DNA of 64,000 nt, from contig CM068547.1 in assembly GCA_035048495.1 (NCBI GenBank), positions 23,815,913 through 23,879,912 of the forward strand, in the 5' to 3' direction. Shown piece after piece: positions 32,390 to 44,934 of the stretch. This stretch comes from Euptelea pleiosperma (Eukaryota > Streptophyta > Magnoliopsida > Ranunculales > Eupteleaceae). A program made the translations under genes and the position numbers. Under the pieces are notes generated by a model. That model had not been told where the DNA came from and searched no databases. It saw nothing but the letters and a program-made list of their open reading frames with translations. Numbering within the stretch: position 1 is the stretch's first letter; every line of letters begins with the position of its first letter.

Positions 32390-32600
32390 TGTCATGCCCC
32401 GAACCCGGGTATCCAGATTCGACTCGAAAAATCCATAGGCCGACCCTTAACCTGAGTTTGGAGGTGATCTACGAATGATCCCTAATGGTCGTCATGACGT
32501 AGTTAGACCATCAAGGCTCACTCCACAAACAACAAACAAATCGATGTTCAAGTGTTAATATTCATATGTTTTCTTAAATTATTTAGTGAAACCCCCTTGT
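32390..32600 (-). mobile_element. Fragment of a Del/Tekay-like LTR
   Basis: Begins TGTCATGCCCC. Its first 110 bases resemble the reverse complement of the right end of the 3.4-kb solo LTR at 39.5-42.9 kb (shared TGTCATGCCC, GGATCTATGAATG versus GTGATCTACGAATG, CCCTAATGGTC). The right limit cannot be set. Confidence 0.6.
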
Positions 32601-34493
32601 TTGTGTAAGGAAGACACATTTCTCTCCAGCGGGCAACCTACAAAGGGTATCTTCTGTATTTCCAACAATCATTACCGGCCATCTCCATACTGTGGTGGTG
32701 GTGTTGGTAGGCTGGCCTACAGTCCTTGGTGGTGTGAGGGGGTTACATGAAAGGAGAGAGAGAAGGGCATAATAGTATTTGTATGATGGTTGTGATGGAC
32801 ACGTGTGCTATGTGACGTGGTAGTGTGAGTCAATGACGCAAAGTTTGGTCAAAGGGGTATTCCCGTTGTTTGAAAGCTCGGGCGGGGGAGGGGGGGGGGT
32901 AGTAGAAAATACTTTCACTAAATTACCCTTTCTTAATTTATGCTTATAGAATTTTTTTTGAACCAGCCACGTTTTGATTCAGTCGATCAGTACGTGGCCC
33001 TACATTGTAGTGCATGTTTTTCGGCCTACTCGCTGCATGGACGTTTAGCTCATCCTTGGTGGATATACACACCGAAAATCACCCTCATAATCTCTCTCTC
33101 TCTCTCACAGTAATAACTGGGGTCCCTCTGTGGATTGAAAGGAGAAGCACTGCTGCTCTTGCAATTTATTTTGTGCTATGTTTTTTTTTTCCGCCATCAC
33201 CCATAAGAATAATAGCTCAGAATTACCAAAGCTCAGGGTTACTTTGGTAATTAATAACTAATGCTCTGTTTACGTGCAAAATGAAAAAAAAACTCAGAAA
33301 AACAATACCACAATCAATAAAAGAATATGAACTTCTATAGATTTTAAATAGGGAAAACAGAGAATCTACAAAAATATCTGAAAATAAGAAATGAAAACAA
33401 TGTCTGATCTCATTAAAGTAAAGTAAACAGAAAACTCTAAGTAGAAACGAAGATGGAAAAACATAATGATTGATCATGATTTCACCCGATCCTATGACTA
33501 GCTACAACGAAGTATACGCAAGATCATCTCCGTTTTTATTGAAGATCTTATCGAATTCAATTTTTTTGAAGACGGAAACAATAGATCAAGATGAATAATT
33601 GAATAAAAAATTTACCTACCTCGAATTCTTGCAACTTCTTGAATTCCGGCCACTCGATCGTTCTCGAAAAATCATCTCTCTTGCAAATTTTTCAATTCTG
33701 GCATGTCGAACTTTCTCTTAAAATCCTCTTTCTCCCACTCTCTCTCTTAGTCAGAACTAACAATGGACTACGAATTGAAACTTGAACCACGTATTTATAG
33801 GCTTATAAACAGAGAGGGAAATGTATACTGAGATTCTGACGTGCCATTCTGACGTGGAACACTGATCAACAGCAACGGAACAGCTCTAACAGAAATTGTC
33901 AAGCCATTTTGAGGGAGACAGATGCTCCGTTTACGATCTTTATTTTATTTTGGCCACGTAACAGAACGTAGAGTATTTCATACAAACATAAGGGTATATG
34001 CGTAAAAGAAAATATGCCCGTTGCCCTTGATTTGCTGCCAAATCTGATAGGCTATATGCCACGTGAGCAAAAAGTAAAAATTATTTGTGCCAAGAACACG
34101 AGAAAATATCAACTGTTATTCGGGACTTCAAAATTTGAAGTCTCTCGCCATGTGGAGCTCAATCTAGCTGTTGAAATTATTTTCATGGGTTGATTTTAAC
34201 CATGTGAATTTTAACATTATTGACCATTATTTGAGGTACAAAAATGCAAAGGTTTGAAATCGCTAATCAAGCTAATTTTTGGTTTGTAGGTCCAACTAGG
34301 GATTGGGAAAACATCCATATGGTCAGAGTCCTCTAAGAGTATGCCACGAGGCTCAATTGGGCTCTTTTTTTATCCAACGTCCACAAATTGGAATAAAACT
34401 AGTTTGCACGGGTTGATTTTAACCATAGGAATTATTGAGCGTTATCTGGGTGCAAAGATCCAAAGGTTCTAAATCACGGACAAATCTAGTATG
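32601..34493. other. Intergenic sequence with low-complexity tracts
   Basis: Includes a G-run near 32,884-32,901, a (CT)n run at about 33,090-33,109 and phrases of the fold-back family described at 13.2 kb (33.03-33.08 kb, 34.17-34.45 kb). No gene was recognised. Confidence 0.5.
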
Positions 34494-34638
34494 CTTAAGT
34501 ATGCAAACATTGTATTCACCATTGAATGCTCCTTGAAAAACGTATTTTTTAATTTATAAAATAATTTTTTTAAGCGTTGAAATAACACTTTTTTCAAGGT
34601 ACATCCAATAGTACTGACAATGTTTGCATACTTTGAAG
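34494..34638. mobile_element. MITE-like fold-back element, copy 2 (145 bp)
   Basis: Same arms as the element at 28,345: CTTAAGTATGCAAACATTG at the left, CAATGTTTGCATACTTTGAAG at the right, with 'ccttgaaaaacgt' arms inside. It lies in the same flanking phrase ('acaaatctagt'), so the two loci may share a larger repeat. Confidence 0.75.
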
Positions 34639-36590
34639 CAAGGTTTAAAGCGGAATGTTATAACGGTATAACGGACTGGGGGCATTACCGTTTTTCTGTT
34701 ATAACGAAAAAAATGTTCAGGGGCAAAAACGGAAATCTCCCTAGCCCGGTGCGAAGGAGGGAGTAAGCTACCTGTTTGCTCGTCAAACATGAAATCTCCC
34801 TAGCCCTTCAGCTTCACTAATACCCCGGCCACGTTCTACACCCTTATGACGCATGCTCTTTGTAGAGCCAAATACATATTGATTTTTATCTCCTTGGTAT
34901 GGAGAATAATGTGGTTAAATTATTTAACCAAGACCCTTATGGGTGAAAGGAAAATCGACTCCAAACTACCCTACTTGTAATGTTTACAAGTGAGTAAAGT
35001 TTGTGAAAAAACTTTAGTCCCACATTGGAAAAGAACAAGATTGGATTGCAACTTATATATAGAAGTTGTTCCATAGAGACTTGTAAGCACAAAGAAAATT
35101 GTGGGCGGGCTCACGCGCACATGGGGGCCCATGAGGAATAAAAGGATTTGGATCTTAGGATTCAAAATTCATTAATGCGCGTCCGCTAGCGGCGTGCGTC
35201 TTGCATGCGCGTAAGGGGGTGCAAATCCTGACTTTAAGCCTTAAGCCTCACGTGGGGCTTTCCTTCTAGACTCGGACAAATTCATTATATTCTCTGGTTC
35301 ATTGAATATGGGAATAACATTGAGTTTTACTTTGATTCATTCTTTTACTTTATTCTCTTCTTCTATTTTCTGTGAATATATCATACAGATAACATGTAGA
35401 TCATATGGAAGAGATGGCTAAGCTCAAACTCCAAACGAAGTAAATCAAATAGAGAGGAAAGAAGAATGCCTTATGCCATTCATCAACTTCCTTTCCCCTT
35501 CGTCTATTCTCCTCTCCAAAGGAGGTTGCTTGCTTCGATGGCGCTTCCGACTACTGAGTGAGGGCTTGTTTCCGTGGTTCATGTAAAAACCAATCCGTTA
35601 AAAGCTATCTTTGGTCCATATATAGCTAGCAACTCACACCGTACCAAGCGCGACAGCCTCACCCCCTCGGGGACAAAATCTAAGCTTTTGATATGTCAGC
35701 CAAACAGCCTAGATGGAATGTGTATGGAAGAAAGGGCTTCTCAATAGGAATTCTCCTTCTCTTCTTGTGTAGCCTGCATTTCATCAAGATGAGGTGCTTC
35801 GGAAGACGCATGAGCCACCTGAATTCGTAGCAACAGATTTGAATGTTGGGGACCTTCAATCTGTCTTTCATTAAGGCTCTTTGTCAAGTGAGGGTTTAGA
35901 TCACATGATTCAGTTAGGTGAGATTTTGATGGGGATTCGGAGGCATGGAAGGTCTGAGTTAGTCAATCCTTAACCTTTTTGATTTGTCTCTTTGTTTGAG
36001 GTTTGTTTTCCATTCATGCCTGTATGACTTATTTCCTCTACTTTTGACTTCAGCTTTTGTATTCCCGTACTCCATAAGGGGCATAACTCTAACGCGCCCC
36101 CCCTCGAATGATCGGTGCGGCGGTTAAGCATCCTTAGGTGAAAGAGTGATCTTTCAGGATTGGTTGTTGTGGGGACAAAATTTGATTTTGTCGGAAGGGG
36201 CGGTGAGTTATAAAGTGCAAGTGTAACTGGTTATTATCAAAGTACAGTCTATGCCTCGAGCGTTCTTTGCATGTATTCTTTTATGAGGGAACGTTTTCTT
36301 GGGAAAGTAGGACGAGCCTGATGGAACGGAATGAAACCTAGTAAAGCGCCTTATGTGATGGTTGCAATGGATTTTGTTTCCATCGAGAAAGACTACCGCG
36401 CGACTAGAACATCGCTTGCTAGCGCGCTCATCCATTGCCGCCCTTTCTCATTACCATCTACTACCCTTTCTTTCCTCCTGCTATTCACGCATGAAGATCG
36501 CATGCACTCCCTACATGTCATGCATGTGAACACAAACAAACAAACGTGGTAGTGTTATTCTTGGGTCCAAACCTTGTTAGAACCATAACC
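34639..36590. other. Intergenic sequence; includes a USE/TATA-like pair and GC-richer DNA
   Basis: At 34,644-34,720 a fragment of the TAACGG element (compare 36,592) is seen. At 35,017-35,061 there is a promoter-like pair (separate entry). From about 35.4 to 36.55 kb the sequence is GC-richer and worded like plant mitochondrial intergenic DNA, but no mitochondrial gene was recognised. No host gene found. Confidence 0.4.
35017..35061 (+). promoter_or_regulatory. Sequence resembling a plant snRNA-type promoter (USE plus TATA)
   Basis: GTCCCACATTGG (35,017-35,028) is one base from the plant upstream sequence element RTCCCACATCG, and TTATATATA follows about 26 bases later, a spacing like that of polymerase III snRNA genes. 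The downstream sequence does not look like U6, U3 or 7SL. Similar GTCCCACAT phrases are also common in copia LTRs with a nearby TATA box, so this is more likely an LTR promoter remnant. Confidence 0.3.
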
Positions 36591-36591
36591 A

Positions 36592-36963
36592 AGGTTTAAA
36601 AGAGGCCGTTGTAACGATATAATAGACTGGAGGCGTTACCGTTAAAATGGCTGTTAAAACGAATTGTAACGGACAAGGGAAAAATGGAATTTACCCGAAT
36701 TTAACGGAAATTAACTGAAATAACGGGAAAAGAAGGAAAAAAATGGTGCTGGAATTCAAAATTTGAATCTCAAATTTTGAAAGACGAGAAAAACGAAAAT
36801 AACAACAATTTTTTTCAAAAAATAACGGCCGTTAAAATGAAAATAACGATGTTTTTTTAAACGTAATTTTCATATTATAACAGTCGTTGTTTTCAAATAT
36901 AAAAACGGTATGTAACGTAATGGGGAAGGTATGCTTCCGTTATAACGACTGTTTTTTATACCA
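36592..36963. mobile_element. Inverted-repeat element with TAACG-rich ends (about 370 bp)
   Basis: Left end 'ggtttaaaagaggccgttg' then 'taacg' is mirrored by the right end, whose reverse complement is 'ggtataaaaaacagtcgtt' then 'ataacg'. Interior words (aacggccgtta, cgttattttc) are also inverted. A partial copy is at 34,644. It has no coding capacity. The exact ends and target duplication are unclear. Confidence 0.55.
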
Positions 36964-39303
36964 TGAATTAAAAGACTCCTTCACGGGCTGAAATATGTAG
37001 CTCAAACTCAGCCCACCTATAATTCGTGTCGGATGTCAATCCGCACTCAGGATTAGGGTTAGTGCAATAAAGAACAATCAAACATGGAAATTGCTCGAGA
37101 ATATGGAGAGGTGAGAATGGGTGGGAGAGATTGGATTTAAAACAATTTTTGATTTTCTTGAGAACAATGAAATTTAACAAAGAAGCAAATAAATCAACAC
37201 CAAGACAATTAATGACATAAAAAACTAACTTTTATTAAAAATTCTAGAAATAACAATGCTTTTGAATAAACAAATTACATTAGAAAGTAGAAAAATGAAC
37301 TAAAAAGCATGTAAAACCTAGAGAGAGAAAGTAACTAAAGAGAGTGAAAGATAGAGAATAAGGATTTTAGAGAAATAAAAAGAGAGAAGGAGAAAGAAAC
37401 CTAGCCTAGAGAGAGAAACTAAAGTTAGAGAAAGAGAAAAATATAGAGAGAGAAACAACTATGAGAACTAGAGAAAGAAAATTATTGAGAGAGAAATCTA
37501 GAGAGGAAAAGAAGGTAGAGAGAGATGAGGTTAGAGATAAAAGATTTAGAGAGCGAAAGAGAATTCTAGATAGAGAAAGAAAGACAAAGTGAGACTGAAT
37601 GAGGGTTAAAAGAGAAAATGTGGATGAAAAGTAGGGAAAGAAAGAATGATACCTTCCAAACTTACTAGAGATTGGCCCGATTGGCCATTAATGAAGGGGG
37701 TTCAGCCATGGTTGGGCATGTGATGAAGGTGGTGGTAGCGGTAGGTGGAGCATGAACCTCTGGAGTTACAGGTGGTGGTGTGGAGGAGAAGCACGCTACA
37801 AGGAGTTGCAGGCGGTGGAGGAAGGAGCCGCGAGTTGTAGGTGCATTGGTGGTGCGATCTGCTGGTGCAGTGTGGAGAAGGACCTGTAGGACCAGTTGGA
37901 ATGGCGAGTTACAAACTGGTGTGATGAGGGCGGAGGTGCTGATGGTTGGTGGTGACGATGCACCAGTCCAAGAAGCCAATCTCTTCTTCATTTCTTCTTA
38001 TCTTTCTTCTTCCTTTTTTTTTTCTTAAGAAAAGGTGGAGCTGCATCGTTGAGGGGGCTTTATTCCTCGGAGTTGCAGTGGTGAGGGGAGGTGAGATAGT
38101 TGCAGATCTGCAACTGAGTTGCAGGCGATTTGAAGGTGCACCGAAAGTGAAGGAGACGGTGACGAAGGACATATGTGCATGTGATGTTAATATGTTTCGC
38201 TGCTGACTAGTGGAGGAGGCGTACCAGGTTGCTTGAGAGGGTGATAGTAGAAGGAGGCAGTGATGAATGGAGGCAGCAGGCTGTACTCCAATGGTGGTGG
38301 TATTGCAGGCGGTGGAGCGAGAATAAGAAGAAGAAGAAGAATTTAGGATGTGAATTAGAGATGATGGCTCACGGCTAGGGTTTTTTTTTGAATATATAGA
38401 GGGTGTGGGATATCGGCCACGTGGTGGAGTGATTGTGGGTCCCCCTATCATACTAACTATTCTCCCAAACCGTCCAATGTTCCCTTAATGACACCCATAA
38501 AAATCTCTCTTGTGCATTTTCTATTTTAAAAAGAAACCTCCACTTTCTAAAAGATATTTTGGTAATTCTCCCCCACCAATTATATTCTTCCAAAAATCAT
38601 TTCATAACCATTTCATTCTTTTATTTCCAAAACCCCTTTTCAAAGGTTTTTTTTTCCAAAATATCACCAACTTATTTCCACTTTTGAAATCTTTTCTTCT
38701 GTAAAAAAAGTTAACCTTGTGAAACAATTTTAAAACAAATATTCTATTTTTGTAAAACCATAGTTCCACCGGACTTATCTTTTGGTCCACAATCTTGGTG
38801 GCCCATTACATGAGTGAAGGATTGGAAGATAAGGATGTTAGATCAGGTGTCGATCGGATGGTGAGAATTACGATTGGACAAATGATCATATGGCTAGAAT
38901 GATGATGTGGGTGGTGATGATTGGATGGATGATCGGATAGATCATCGGACAGTGGAGATTGGCCAAGATAGGTCGTAGGATCGAGTGATTACGAAGGGCA
39001 AGAGGATCGAATTATTGAGATTTGAGGGTAGAGAGAGAATGTGGGTTTAAAGAGAAGAGAGATAAAATATTACAAAATAAAGAGAAAATGCTAGTAGGGA
39101 TTCCAACATTCTGAGAGGGTATCTCCCTATTCTTTGCAGCATTTTCCGAGGATGGTGATACCAATTCCCTTTACTTTCTTTTTCTTTTTTCAACTGGTTT
39201 GTCTTTCTGACATTGCTTTCTCAGCTTTCTTTTTCTGTTTATTTTCTATTTCTTTTTTTCTTTCTTTCTTTTCTACTCATGTTTTTTTTTTCCTTTTTTT
39301 AAT
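36964..39303. other. GA-rich and CT-rich sequence, probably containing the LTR of the plus-strand copia element
   Basis: 37,310-37,640 is dominated by GAGAGAAA words. 37.67-38.45 kb is rich in GGTGGT/GGAGGTG and stays open in several frames, but without a motif. 39.17-39.30 kb is almost pure pyrimidine and runs straight into a tRNA primer-binding site at 39,304, so a 5' LTR must end just before it. Its left border cannot be placed, because no second copy of this LTR is in the window. Confidence 0.45.
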
Positions 39304-39315
39304 TGGTATCAAAGC
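39304..39315 (+). promoter_or_regulatory. Primer-binding site of plus-strand copia element
   Basis: TGGTATCAAAGC matches the initiator tRNA-Met primer site used by plant copia elements (TGGTATCAGAGC) with one mismatch. It is 75 bases before the gag start codon, the normal layout. Confidence 0.8.
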
Positions 39316-39389
39316 GGGTTATTCAACAAAAGGTTTAATCACCTGAAGTTAGTTCCTACAAGACCAATCCATTCTTTTTATTTACAAAG

Positions 39390-42300
39390 ATGCAAAGAGA
39401 ATGTGAAAACACATCCAGACCTCCATTATCTGATGGAGATGACTATGGCTATTGGAAAGCAAAAATGAGGGCTTTCCTCAAATTGATTGATAAGAGAGTT
39501 TGGATGTCTGTAGTGGATGGTTGGTCACCACCTATTATAATACCCCAAACTTTCGTTCTAGGGTATTATGGTGATTTCACAAAAAAAAACTTTTAAACTT
39601 CTGTTGTTATATTTATATTTAAATATTATGTATAAACATGTGTATCAATTTTGAATGCAATCTGACATCTTCAAAAATTAGGATTTTATTAGACCCGCAA
39701 GAGTAGACTAAAACTCTCATAAAAAATTTATTTGACCTCTGATCGACAAACGGACAGTTCTGACACGATCGTATACTTATATAGATTTTAAATATCTGAT
39801 AATATGACCAACTTTATTTTTCTTATTTTTAGGCTAAATTTTAGGTGGGACCTGCATCTTATGGTTTCTAGACCTTGTAAAGAGACTTTAAAACTATAAC
39901 GAACGTTTTTGATAAAAAATATATTTTTGTAATTTTTGAACTTTTCCGCTATTTTAAAATTTTTAAATAAATTTAAAATAAGTACGGGACCTGCAGAACA
40001 AGTTTCGAGTCAATCTGACGAGAGGTTGACCATTTTTTGGGACTTTGACTAATTGCTGAAATTTTGTGTATTAAAATATTTTATTTGAATCTTAGGTGTG
40101 TGACAAGTATCAACATCTTATTAATTATGAACTTTTAAATTATATGATATGATTGATATGAATTAATGAATGATTGTTATGTATTAATATATTATAAAGT
40201 ATAATTTAATGCTCATATATATTAATCATATCAAACCATCACCTTTTGAGAGAAAATGACATAATTATAATTAATAACTATTTTAATTATTAATATAAGT
40301 AATTACATTATTAGTTGAGTTATAATTGTTGGGTGGGCTCGTAAGGCCAATTTAGAGTCTTTTTGGGCTTACGAATAACCTTAATTGAAGCCTAGTTGAT
40401 ACATATGGGCCTTGAGCTCAGTTCTAACCCATTAGTAATTTAAAATATGAGTTTTGAAGGGTTGAAAAAGTCACCCCTTTGAGAGCTATGAATTTCACCA
40501 ATTCCCTTTTGTTGCTCAACAACTTAAGAGAATCTCTATCAATGCAAATTTCAAACCTTCTATCCATTGTGTTATTTAAATAAGGCAATCTAATAGAATT
40601 ATCAATAGCCAATATTTTTGGATCCCATTGTTGTATTCAAAATCATCTCTTCTCTTTCCTCAATTCTTTCTCTTTTTATCTCTTTAAAGCTTCTATTAAA
40701 AACCTATAACAAAACTCCATCAAAGAAGTGGGAGAGCTTCGATTGAGCATTCATCCGAACTCCGATTGAACTTGAAGTAGAATGGAGAATTGAAGGGAAC
40801 ACCGAGGAAAATAACATACTTCGAGGAGAGTCAAATCCGACCACTTTCAAATCTAGAGAAAATTTCAATTTTCCATTAAAGAAAACTAAAAAGGTGTGTG
40901 ATAACCGTGAGTGGTTCTAACCATGTCTATTTTATCCTTCTATAATTATTTACCTATGTGATGTGTATGTTTAAATTATCTATTTTCCATGATATTTGAA
41001 TGATGTTGGTCATATGTGATTATTACTTTTAATGGAATATGATGATGAGATGATAGTTTTGCGTGATTATGTAATGATTTTATTATGAGCTTGCGATGAG
41101 CATGATTGGATGGATTTGGCCATGACGAGTTTCACAATGGACCGTACGGCCATACCCTATGGATTTATATATCATTTGGAGTATTATGATGGCCTATGAC
41201 CTCATTCTTGCATTGGGCATCTTGGGGGGAGTTGTGCATTGTGATGAAGCTATATTATTTAGACTAGTAAGGAAAAGAGATGGAAACCCATGTGGTTGAA
41301 TATCTAAAAATTAAAAAGGGCTAGAGCCTTAGGGTGTAAAACCTCAAATTCTATATTTCCTATAGAAGGGCGCTTGTGTGGTCAATCTCCCCATGGTAGG
41401 GAAGGAGTTGGAGACCCGTGTGTGGTTTGAATGAACGGGGGTGAGTGCGTCTATCATGCATGTTACCGACTTATTTATCTTTGTTCATGATTTAGATTAT
41501 TTAACATGTGCTTAACATGATAAATTATTATGGCATTATAAAATACATGTTGGACTACACGTGGTACACTGAGTCCTTTTGGACTCACGGCATTTGCCGA
41601 CACATTTTTTGGATTTGGCCGTTGATTTCTATGAAGACTCGGATGATTGGGTAGAACCAAATTTGGAGGTTCTACATGATGATGTTTGCGATAATGATGA
41701 TATTTATGTGGAGGAGGGCTAGATAGCCCTAGACTCATTTTGGACACTTTTATATGTTTTGGTTACTTAGAATAAAAACAAGCTTGTTTTAGCTTGATTT
41801 TTGAGGGTTTGTCCTTATTTTATTTTATAACATGTTTAAGTTTTGAACATGATTTGATTGAATTTATGATATAATTTCTTATTATATTTTTGATAATTAT
41901 GAGCATGTTTTAAATGATAAAATGAGTGCCCTAGTACAATCCTATTTAGACCGGTACACATATCGGGTGCTAATAGACTTGGTCACCAAAATGTAATACG
42001 AAATAGTTACCCATTATTCTATCTTATGGTGCATTTTTGGATGCCTAGATGTTAGAAATTAGTTTCTGACCACTAGGTACTTTTCGAAGTCCACTTAGTT
42101 AGATTTCTGGAACAGTTTTTATAATGCAGTAATTCGACTAGAACAAAACGTTATGACTGAAATACTGAACATATCTCAAATCTGCCAGATTCCAAGTTCT
42201 GACTTGCAGTCTAATTTCAGATGTGCAGATGACCTTTATGGGTTTTGATTCAAAATAATGTTTCGAATAGCTTTGAGTAATATTTTCGGAAATATTTACA

Positions 42301-44514
42301 GTTTCTACAGATTCCATCTGTGCTAAAAGTTATGGTCACAACACTAGCAGTATATCAGAAAAAGCTGAGTTTAGGTTCTGTGTTGTGTAGCAATTTCGAA
42401 AGGGAAGATGATTCTTTCTCAAATTTGTGCAAAATAACTAATCATAGATCTCTATGAGACCTTTCCAAAAATGTATAGACCATTCACAGATTTTTAATAA
42501 CGAAGGAGATATAGTCAAAATAGTGCCTTAGTGCCTTGTTTAGACTTGGTCAAATTCTGACTTTTTGCCTTAGGCCAAATTTTGAGACCTAACCGAGTCA
42601 ACTGGGTTGACTCACATTTAGACCGTATGGACTTAATAGGTTACCCTAGACTAGACTTAAGAGAATTAAATTTATTTAATTAGTTCATAATGAACCTCAT
42701 ATAGATTGTAGAACAACCTAGTTGATCAACGTACTTAATTTAACTCTGATAATTAAACAATCGCGTTGGATCATTCTAGAGTTACTTCCTTACCTAGATA
42801 TTGTTATACTTAGTGAGTTTTCGAATGAACTTTAGTAGTCTAATTCACCTAATTGGACCATTAGGGGGACATTCATAGATCCCCTCTAGGTTTGGGTACA
42901 AGTCGATCCATGAATTTTTGGGTATCCGGAATTGGGCATGACACCTACTATCACTGTGAGTGAGAAAGTGAGTCTCAAGTCTAAAGCTGATTAGATTAAA
43001 GTTGACATAGACTTGTGTTGTCTAAATAGTAAAGGGCTGAACGCCATATTCAATGCAGTGGATAGGAATGAGTTTCGAAGAATCTTTACCTGCACACTTG
43101 CTAAGGAGGTATGGGACATTTTAAAGGTCACTCATGAAGGTACGTCAGCTGTAAAAATTCTGAAACTTCAAATGCTGACTACTAAATTTGAATTCATAAG
43201 AATGGAGGAGAATGAGACTTTCACTGATATGGTGAACTCTGCCCACAACTTGGGTGAGAGTATTCCGAAACCAAAAGTGGTTCAAAAAATACTTTGATCT
43301 TTGCCTGATAGATTTCAAGGAAAGGTGACGGCAATAAATGAGAGGAAAGATGTTGACTCCATTAAAATTGATGAATTGGTTGGATCTCTCCAAACGTATG
43401 AGATGAATCTAAGACAACCAAAAAAAGCAAAGGGCTTGGCACTTGGAGTTGCAGAAGCTCAAGACTCAGAGTCGGATGTCGACTTTGAAGTTGAGATGGC
43501 CTTGTTTGTCAAGAAGTCCAAAAAGTTTTTTCGATTTAAAAATGATAACTTCAAAAATAATTTTTTTAACAAAACAAAGGACCACGCTAAACCTAATGAG
43601 AGAGGTAGTAAAGGTGACAAACCAACTAGAGGCAACCGCTCCAATGAGCCTCAATGCTTTAAGTGCCAAGGGTTTGGTCATTTGCAAATATTTGCCCCAA
43701 CAAAGAAGAGTATAAAGGAAAGGCTAAAGCCTTTAATGCTACCTGGGATATAGAGTTAAAAGATGACTTTGATGACTCTAACAGCAATGAAAGGACTGAT
43801 AAGTTTACAGCCTTTGTTGCTAGATTGGTGAGTCCATCTGGATCTCATGAAGAATCCAGAATAGATGATGTTAAGAGTTATGAGGACTCCTACAATGAGA
43901 TTCTCAAACTGAAAAGGGATACGAGTAGTTTTTCCTCTAGCACTGCTAAATTTGATGAAATTCTGCAGGTTGGAAAATACTATGGAGATAATAGTGGTTT
44001 GGGTTACAAACCTAATCGAGACTCTATGCCTACCTCAAAGACGATGTTTGTCAAAGAGAAAATCTTTTCTACTCTTATTACTGACTAGTCTAAAATTGTT
44101 AAAAACAATCGCCCCTGCGCGTATTGTAAAACATTAAGTCATGTGATAAAAGACTGCCATAAGTTGAGGAGAGGACACCAGACTTCTTCTTAGATGAATA
44201 ATTCTATTAAGAAAGAGGTGAACTTGACTCGGAATGTGAGTAGTAAGAAGAATCTTCTGAAGGAAAATCATGAGCGTTACAATCTGAACTTTTTATCGAA
44301 GAAGATGAAAGACCTACTGGAAAGGTATAAAATTTTGAGCAGGGAGATTGAGTCCATTGAGAAAATTAAATGTCCTCAGAGTTACACAACTCAAAAGAGG
44401 AGTGAACCCAAGAGAAAGGGTCAACCTACTAGAATCACATCTGTGTGGGTTATGAAGGATACCTTGAAGAAAAATTCCTATACTATTCCTGCCATGTTCT
44501 CTTCTAAGCAATAA
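39390..44514 (+). pseudogene. Ty1/copia gag, interrupted and frameshifted
   Basis: The capsid-like protein starts at the ATG at 39,390 (YGYWKAKMRAFLKLIDKRVW is the UBN2-type N-terminus), breaks at 39,535 where a solo LTR is inserted, and resumes at 42,944 (PTITVSEKV, then KGLNAIFNAVDRNEFRR). Later parts include LQMLTTKFEFIRM, a basic stretch, one zinc knuckle with a lost cysteine (CFKCQGFGHLQIFA, last C missing) and a second intact knuckle CAYCKTLSHVIKDC (44,116-44,157). A coiled coil of 40 or so residues separates the two knuckles. The frame is broken by at least four stops. No protease, integrase or RT follows; the element is cut off after 44.5 kb. Confidence 0.85.
39536..42943 (+). mobile_element. 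Large solo LTR (3.4 kb), Del/Tekay-like, inside copia gag
   Basis: Starts TATAATACCCC (from TGTAATACCCC) and ends GGGCATGACA, terminal forms typical of Del/Tekay chromovirus LTRs. It splits a gag codon series that resumes cleanly at 42,944. The flanks CCTAT (39,531-39,535) and CCTAC (42,944-42,948) are a 5-bp target duplication with one change. No gag, pol or chromodomain sequence is inside and all frames are closed. The family label is from terminal sequence and length; the solo-LTR interpretation is stronger. Confidence 0.8.
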
Positions 44515-44934
44515 GCTCTTCATCCGTATATGTCTTCATTCTTATTCTGAGATTTGGGATGATTTTTTTTTTGTTTTATAGATTTTGTTTTCTATTTGTT
44601 TTTATTTGCTTTGTTTTCAAAAGAATAAAAAATAAAAAAAATTTTAGAAAATCAAAAGGATTGGTGTTAAGTAAAATATTGAGTTTTTTGTTCTAATGAA
44701 TACTGTTAAATTTGATGGGCAATAATTTCTAAAAATGTTCTAAAAAACCAAGACTTAACATTAAAAGTAAAATTTGATAATCTATGTATTAAATCTCTGT
44801 ATTATTATTATGATTAGTCAGTTTTACAAGTTTGATACAGCTTTATCTGATAATTCTTCACATGCACATTAATTTTTACTGGTGGGTACGAATCTGATAG
44901 AGGTATAAGATCTTGTATTTTTGGGATTAGGAAT
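44515..44934. other. AT-rich tail after the plus-strand gag
   Basis: T-rich and A-rich low-complexity sequence without coding signal. It may be the non-coding continuation of the plus-strand copia element; nothing of protease or integrase is present. Confidence 0.5.

Noticed and set aside
37665..38451. Overlapping long ORFs on both strands (up to 180 codons)
   Set aside because: Low-complexity GGTGG/CCACC repeats keep several frames open at once; product is biased (S, T, R) with no motif, and the region is probably retroelement LTR.
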